Source: Candidatus Aminicenantes bacterium UBA1061
GTDB lineage: Bacteria; Acidobacteriota; Aminicenantia; Aminicenantales; Saccharicenantaceae
Reading direction: 5' to 3'
Assembly (NCBI GenBank): GCA_002316315.1
Contig: DCDG01000025.1
Span: 1-31,479 of the forward strand
Length of the DNA: 31,479 nt
The translations under genes were made by a program, and so were the position numbers. The notes under the pieces are model-generated. The model had not been told where the DNA came from and searched no databases. It saw only the letters and a program-made list of their open reading frames with translations. This document shows positions 30,977 through 31,479 of this stretch, piece by piece. The first letter of the stretch is position 1, and each line of letters begins with the position of its first letter.

Positions 30977-31479
30977 ATGAATTACCATGGCCTAATTTTT
31001 GATCTCGACGGAACCCTGCTGGACACCATTGAGGATATCACCGCTGCCCTTAATGCTGTCATGTCGAAGCATGATTTCAATCAGTATTCAATTGAAGAAA
31101 GCAAAAAAATGGTCGGCGACGGGATGAGAGAGTTGATAGTCAGGGCCAGGCCTGAGCTATCTGGTCAGGAAGAAATGATAGATTCACTGGTCAATGAATT
31201 CCGGCAAGAATATGCCAGAGTCTGGAGAGATCATTCCCGCCCTTATCCTGGTATACCCGAATTGCTGACTGAATTGAGCCAGAAGGGATTAAAACTGGCA
31301 GTTTTGTCCAATAAAGCTCATCCTTTTACTGAAGTAATGGTTAGAGAACTTCTGCCGGTGTCTTTTCAAGTGGTACGTGGCTCTCAACCCGAGGTCCCGC
31401 TCAAACCGGATCCAACTGCTGCCAAACTCGTCCTGCAAGAATTAAATCTCAAACCCAATGAGGTTCTCTATGTTGGCGA
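30977..31479 (+). CDS. gph-like: HAD-IA phosphatase, phosphoglycolate-phosphatase-like (3' end beyond window)
   Basis: The frame is open to the window edge, giving 167 complete codons of a protein expected to be about 210-220 residues. It begins MNYHGLIFDLDGTLLDTIEDI with nucleophile Asp9 and Asp11. It contains a helical cap (SIEESKKMVGDGMRELI), LAVLSNKAHPFTEVM (motif II Ser/Asn), LKPDPTAAKLVLQEL (motif III Lys) and the start of motif IV (VLYVG). This is the Gph/PGP pattern; substrates range from phosphoglycolate to pyrophosphate and sugar phosphates. Phosphoglycolate arises from 3' ends in DNA repair, which would suit the helicase next door, but that link is inference. Confidence 0.85.
   Translation, partial: MNYHGLIFDLDGTLLDTIEDITAALNAVMSKHDFNQYSIEESKKMVGDGMRELIVRARPELSGQEEMIDSLVNEFRQEYARVWRDHSRPYPGIPELLTELSQKGLKLAVLSNKAHPFTEVMVRELLPVSFQVVRGSQPEVPLKPDPTAAKLVLQELNLKPNEVLYVG

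Noticed and set aside
1..31479. Search for tRNA, rRNA, CRISPR arrays and insertion sequences
   Set aside because: No T-loop-like tRNA segments, regular spaced repeats, transposase motifs or terminal repeats were seen on reading; a tool search would be more sensitive.

Overview
The window is about 31.5 kb of compact bacterial chromosome with moderate GC content. I recognise no mobile element, CRISPR array, rRNA or tRNA. Twenty-four protein genes are supported, one of them cut off by the right edge. A TonB-type protein, a probable lipoprotein, murein LD-carboxypeptidase and secreted enzymes point to a diderm bacterium. A pyrophosphate-type phosphofructokinase and several peptidases suggest a fermentative or anaerobic heterotroph. 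The overall flavour resembles uncultured Acidobacteriota-like lineages such as Aminicenantes. That placement is inference from protein style; there is no marker gene to confirm it.

Layout. 1-2331: a structured leader, a receiver-TonB fusion protein and a small coiled-coil protein. 2477-9503: a LysE-type exporter, then an AddA-like helicase-nuclease and an AddB-like nuclease with translationally coupled frames. 9504-9943: a hairpin-rich non-coding stretch and a 65-residue membrane protein. 10130-12478: two convergent RNA methyltransferase genes (RlmD/TrmA-like and RlmN). 12566-15619: two exported peptidases on the minus strand. 15793-19340: an EamA transporter, the phosphofructokinase and two overlapping membrane-protein genes. 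19341-20025: non-coding DNA containing a probable small RNA. 20026-25486: a HAD phosphatase, endonuclease V, a sigma-70 factor behind palindromic operators, LD-carboxypeptidase and thioredoxin reductase. 25689-31479: a large secreted TIM-barrel/SUMF1-type protein, an uncharacterised protein, a Pif1-WYL helicase and the start of a second HAD phosphatase.

Functional themes are DNA repair (AddAB-like, EndoV, Pif1-like), RNA modification, cell-envelope turnover and peptide or sugar catabolism. Most genes look like single units or pairs, not long operons.

The most interesting unexplained element is a predicted ~78-nt minus-strand RNA at 19814-19891. It has perfect -35 and -10 boxes and an FNR-box-like palindrome over the -10. 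Its closed stem exposes an anti-Shine-Dalgarno-like segment and ends in a terminator U-run. Other notable items are the leader at 101-242 with mutually exclusive hairpins, the pseudo-receiver fused to TonB, and two perfect palindromes over the sigma-factor promoter.
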